Shown here: piece after piece, positions 58,695-64,000 of the stretch
Numbering within the stretch: the first letter of the stretch is position 1
Layout of the letters: each line of letters starts with the position of its first letter
NCBI GenBank assembly: GCA_009193035.1
Contig: SWDT01000053.1
Location: 1 to 64,000, forward strand
Length of the DNA stretch: 64,000 nucleotides
Direction of reading: 5' to 3'
DNA from: Halicephalobus mephisto
Taxonomy: Eukaryota; Nematoda; Chromadorea; Rhabditida; Panagrolaimidae
The notes under the pieces: model-generated
Databases searched by the model: none
What the model was told of the DNA's origin: nothing
What the model saw: the letters and a program-made list of their open reading frames with translations, nothing else
Position numbers and translations under genes: made by a program

Positions 58695-61440
58695 TTCAAT
58701 TTTTCGATGGATAAATTATTTGGCAAAAATAATTGTAGCTGATTATTGCAAACTCGGAAAACTGGACACCGCGGACAAATGGGCACTGTCAGTAATTGGG
58801 TATTATTGGCACCAAAAACAGAAAATAGCCCGTAATGTGATCGTTATAAAAGGCACAGGAGCCTATACCGCGAGTCAATATTTCTTGGTCTGCCTAACAG
58901 CTTCAATCTTCTACCAAAGAACCTAGAACAATAATTATATAAAATCAATAAAATTCCGCGATATAAACATTCGTGGGAAACATCATCAAAGCGCAAAAAC
59001 AAGCACGTTAGTCTGATACGAAAAAACAACAGTGTTTTTAAAATAAAAATTTCGATCTGATTCAAGACTAAAACCATTTCAATTAATACAAGAAGGAAAA
59101 TGTCAACAAGCCAAGGTTCCGGACAGCTTTTCTTCCTTCTCAAGAAGAGGGACAATCGCGTGAGATGATCGGCCTTGAAAGCAGTTGCTGCGCAGTCCGT
59201 ACGAAAGTAGAATCGTCTGACATCAATGAAGGGAGGAACAAAGCAAAGAAAATAGAAAAAAACAAGTTTCGCATCTGTTACGTCCTAAAGTGAAAATTAA
59301 AAGGTCCTTGATCCTTGGTCAAAGATATTTTCATTATATTTTTGTCCTTGGATGACCAAGGAAATATATCGAAAACAACAAAAAATCAGTCTTTTTTAGA
59401 CGTCCTTGAATGTCATGTGAGGCAAAAAATATATACAGATAAGAGACATTGTGGGAGTAACCGACCTCATCTTGCATCATCTCGTACCGAATTCACTTAA
59501 CAGTCTTAAAATCCCAACTGTCAATCAAAACGGCAATCCACGAAAAACAGTCAATTTCCGTCGTTTTCAAAGTAGACGACGTGGCGCTAAAATCACAAAA
59601 AATCACGAGAGCAATTGGAATTTCGTGATAAACATGATAATTGTTGAAAAACTGGAGAAATCTTTTAAATGATAAGACAAAACCTTTGTCGAAAAGCAAT
59701 ATATACAATTAGGTGCTCAAAGATCGTCGCGAAAAAGCTTTGAAAAACTAGATTCCATCCACCGGAATCTACGTCACACACTTCAATCAGGCCACCAGAA
59801 AATTATCACGTTTAATTTCCATTAGTCATGCAGTTCGAGAAAAACACTTTCGTAATAAAATCAAAAACTAAAATTATGTAAAATTGTACTATTTATGATT
59901 CTTCAAAAAAAACAAAGTTTCAAACAAATCGGCACGGAACTTTCGCGAAAACAAAAAATTCTTCCAAAAACGTTACAATTTGGCATACAAATTCAACGAT
60001 GACTCAGGACATGCAAATCAAATCGCCAAATTTACTTTCAACCAAAGGCTACGTGTCAGAACTAAAATCTCTTCCTCCCGGCAGTTTGATCGCTCTCAAT
60101 ATCAGTCGACGAAATAGAGCAGACACCAAGTAAACTGAGTACTTGTGTCTTTCCACCCTTCCGCCAGTGAATTTGACAACGTACGCGTAAAACAATTTTG
60201 ATCACGCGAGCGAACAGACGACATCAAGCAAACAGTTCTGGTTAGCTTATCTCGAAAAAAATTCAAGCACGTGTTGAGGGGGTACTATAGGGAGGATTGA
60301 AAAGGAGCTAATATACACTAACTTAGTCACAAAAACTTTCTGGCTAATAATGATCAAAGATCACTTGGGATGCAACTTAGGACAAAACACGTGGTCCGGC
60401 CCGACTTAGTTTACTTGGCCATACAATTGGGCCGAGTAATAAAACAAGTTGGGCTTATCGACAGTTGGCATCAATCGTGAATGAGATTAATCGCATTTTG
60501 TCAAAAAACATGCAGAATTTTAGGCATTTATATCGCAGCCGCATGACTTTTGCTGGTTTTTCACAGTTTTCAAAAAACCAAAGTGTAATAAATTTGTCAT
60601 AGAAAGAAAAATTAGGAACCACATGGCATCGACAATAGGTTGAAAAATTGAGATCTTGCGAGGAGATACCGTATAACACAAGGGAAATCTAGTTGTTGCC
60701 GTCTTTGCGCAGATTTCGAAAGAATTTGACTCAAAAAGCATCAACATTATTCATGAAACGCGCTTTCGTAATCGAGATATTTCTTGCAGCTGTGAGCAAA
60801 GCAGCCTAATGGGGGGCGATATATCCACACACGATAGTAAGGTGAGGAAACAGCATTCCACCCATCGAATGACTCAACGAAATGTACCTGACTCTGTTAT
60901 GATGCAAGAAATCTAAAAATTATCGTAATCATGAAAAAAATCGTTACATTAGCAAAAGAACAAAGAGCAAGCAGAAAAAAGAGCAATTGGATAGGAAATG
61001 GCAAGGTCAACCATAAAAAATCGCCCACAAAACAAAAAGGGTCGAAAAGGCAAAGTCTACCAAGATGAAAGGACAGAGTTTACACAAAACTGGATGATCT
61101 TAATCTGGGTCCAGACGATTATTCGGGAAGGATAACCAAATCCCAAAAGCAAAACGGATAGAATCACGAAAAAATTGCAAAGTCTCAAGTAATGGAAGAC
61201 GGAACTCAGAGTAGGAATAACAAGATAAATACTGACATCAAGTGGGGATCTTGTATATCAAAATGCCCATTTTCAATGCGAAAACAGCTTAACTTGATTG
61301 TAGCCAACTTGTAAGTATAAAAACTCTGAAAAAAAATTTAAAAAAACAATGCAAAAAAGTCTAGGGATCTTGGATGAGGAGGTGCAGAAAGACAAAGTAA
61401 CTTCTGTTACGAAATAATAGGGGGAAAACAAAAATTTAAA
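58695..61440. other. Intergenic between divergent mnk-1 and cdc-48
   Basis: 2.7 kb upstream of mnk-1 with no gene. ORFs of 60-103 codons (for example 58,844-59,155 minus) lack domains or codon bias. It probably includes the mnk-1 promoter near 58,700-59,200. Confidence 0.4.
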
Positions 61441-61450
61441 AAATCAAAAA

Positions 61451-62455
61451 ATTCAGGTGCCAACGCAGACTCGAATTCGTTATTTCGAAATTCGAATCTC
61501 GCGGGCAAGACGAAGGAACCAGCGCGAGTCAACCTGTGGTTCCTTTGAGAATCATTAACTTGGGATTTTTATAAAATACTCTACATAAAAATATATAGGA
61601 AAAACAGGGGTAATTACTGTTATACAGTAGGAAAGTAAGAAATTCAGAAAATCGGGAAATTCAGGTGCCAACGCGGACTCGAACTTGTTGTTTCGAAATT
61701 TGAATCTCGCGGGTCAGGAACCAGCGCGAGTCAACCTGTGGTCACTCGCTCGGTATACTTGCATTTTGGGAACCCCATTTAAAAACATAAAAAGTAGAGA
61801 TAACTTTTTACTGCTCTACAGTAGGAAAGTGAAAAATCGACAAACTTACTTAGGTACTAAAACACTCTAACGTACTGTTTCAAAATTTGAATCTCGCGGG
61901 TGAGGGATCAGCACAAGTCAACGTGTGTTTTGCTCAAGGAAGAATCGCTCGGTGTAATTCCAGATCATGAAATGCCGAAAAAGTGAAAATTATCCTTTCC
62001 TGTCACATGATAAGAGTTAAAACTGATACAATAGAGCAATCTGGAAGATAACGCAAACCCTGGCTTACTGTTTTAATACTTTAATTTCGTGCGGAAAACC
62101 AAAGCAACAAATGCGAGTCAGTTGTGTATTTAACTCCAGAACACTTACTTTGGTAGGTTTATATATGGATATATAAAAGCGAATTTAAAAAACCGAAAAT
62201 TTAAAATTCAGTGCAGTCTGGCCTACTTTGTTGGGCTTGGAATCTCACAAGGAAAAACCAACAGAAGCCAACGTGTACTTGTTAAGCACTCCTTTTTCTG
62301 GGGAATTTATATATGGATGCACAAAAGACCGGGAGCAATCGAAAGATCTGGAAGCACTGCAGTTCGGCCTACTCTTTCGAAATTTGAATCTCGCGGGCAA
62401 GGCGAAGGGACCAGTGCGAGTCAACCGTGTGTTCGCTCGCTTCGAGAACCAGCGT
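61451..62455. repeat. Degenerate tandem array beside the cdc-48 promoter
   Basis: Six units of 130-200 bp, near 61,451, 61,658, 61,815, 62,020, 62,190 and 62,330, each with a TTTCGAAATTTGAATCTCGC block followed by CCAGCGCGAGTCAACC-type sequence. The CTCGCG and CGCGAG parts can pair as a hairpin. Units 1, 2 and 6 are the best preserved; 3-5 are eroded. GTGCCAACGCGGACTCGAAC in units 1-2 resembles the 3' end of a tRNA on the minus strand. Confidence 0.75.
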
Positions 62456-62617
62456 TCGTCCATTCATGTCTGCTGGACGACTGAGCGAATTGTCATCATC
62501 TCTCTTAGTCTGGTTATTTGCCGATTTCCTTATCCGCCATTGTCATTTTTTTCCAGCATTATTCATTAATCATATCTTTCAGAGTCTTATCGTCGTCATA
62601 ACTAAACCAGTGTCAGA
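62456..62617 (+). promoter_or_regulatory. cdc-48: cdc-48 proximal promoter and 5' UTR
   Basis: 160 bp between the repeat array and the ATG. TTTTTTTCCAGC near 62,547-62,558 and ATCTTTCAG near 62,574-62,582 are possible (trans-)splice acceptors just upstream of the start codon. Confidence 0.35.

Positions 62618-64000
<1,383 letters not shown>

Noticed and set aside
61451..62455. Cluster of spliced-leader RNA or functional tRNA genes
   Set aside because: No SL1/SL2 leader sequence and no complete cloverleaf can be drawn from any unit.

Overview
The window is nuclear DNA of a nematode, very probably Caenorhabditis or a close rhabditid. The genes have introns of 40-47 bp with TTTTCAG-type acceptors and AT-rich codons. 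There are nematode-type chemoreceptors, clear counterparts of C. elegans lat-1, mnk-1, cdc-48, ntl-1 and a PDI gene, and many copies of the GTCTCGACACGAA-type repeat common in Caenorhabditis. Exon limits given here were worked out by hand from splice sites and reading phase; each complete gene model sums to an exact multiple of three.

Layout. 1-3,843 (minus): two near-identical tandem serine carboxypeptidase (S10) copies, both scarred by one-base indels. 4,920-6,053 (minus): an SRI/SRH-like chemoreceptor. 8,725-10,829 (minus): a rhodopsin-family peptide receptor of DMSR type with a tRNA-like relic in intron 1. 11.2-32 kb: about 20 kb without a convincing gene. It is a dense mosaic of AT-rich tandem arrays, a hairpin array built on GGATAGTGACT, a satellite built on GCAGGTTGCCTGC, a 901-bp foldback, a dead mariner element with perfect 28-bp termini, and tRNA-like relics. 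32,939-40,259 (plus): latrophilin (lat-1), 9 exons, 1,073 residues.

41,682-45,929 (minus): the C-terminal half of CNOT1/NTL-1, with no exons visible for the N-terminal half. 46,965-49,654 (minus): protein disulfide isomerase. 49,984-50,055 (plus): tRNA-Thr(AGT). 51,840-58,694 (minus): MNK kinase (mnk-1). 61.4-62.5 kb: a degenerate tandem array next to the promoter of cdc-48, whose first five coding exons run from 62,618 to the right edge.

The genes do not form one pathway. They include housekeeping genes (PDI in ER folding, CDC-48 in ubiquitin-dependent segregation, CNOT1 in mRNA deadenylation), signalling genes (latrophilin, MNK, two GPCRs) and probable gut proteases. No new multi-gene system was found. 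The most notable items are the half-length CNOT1, the hairpin array, the foldback, the inverted satellite blocks and the homopolymer-type damage confined to the tandem carboxypeptidases.
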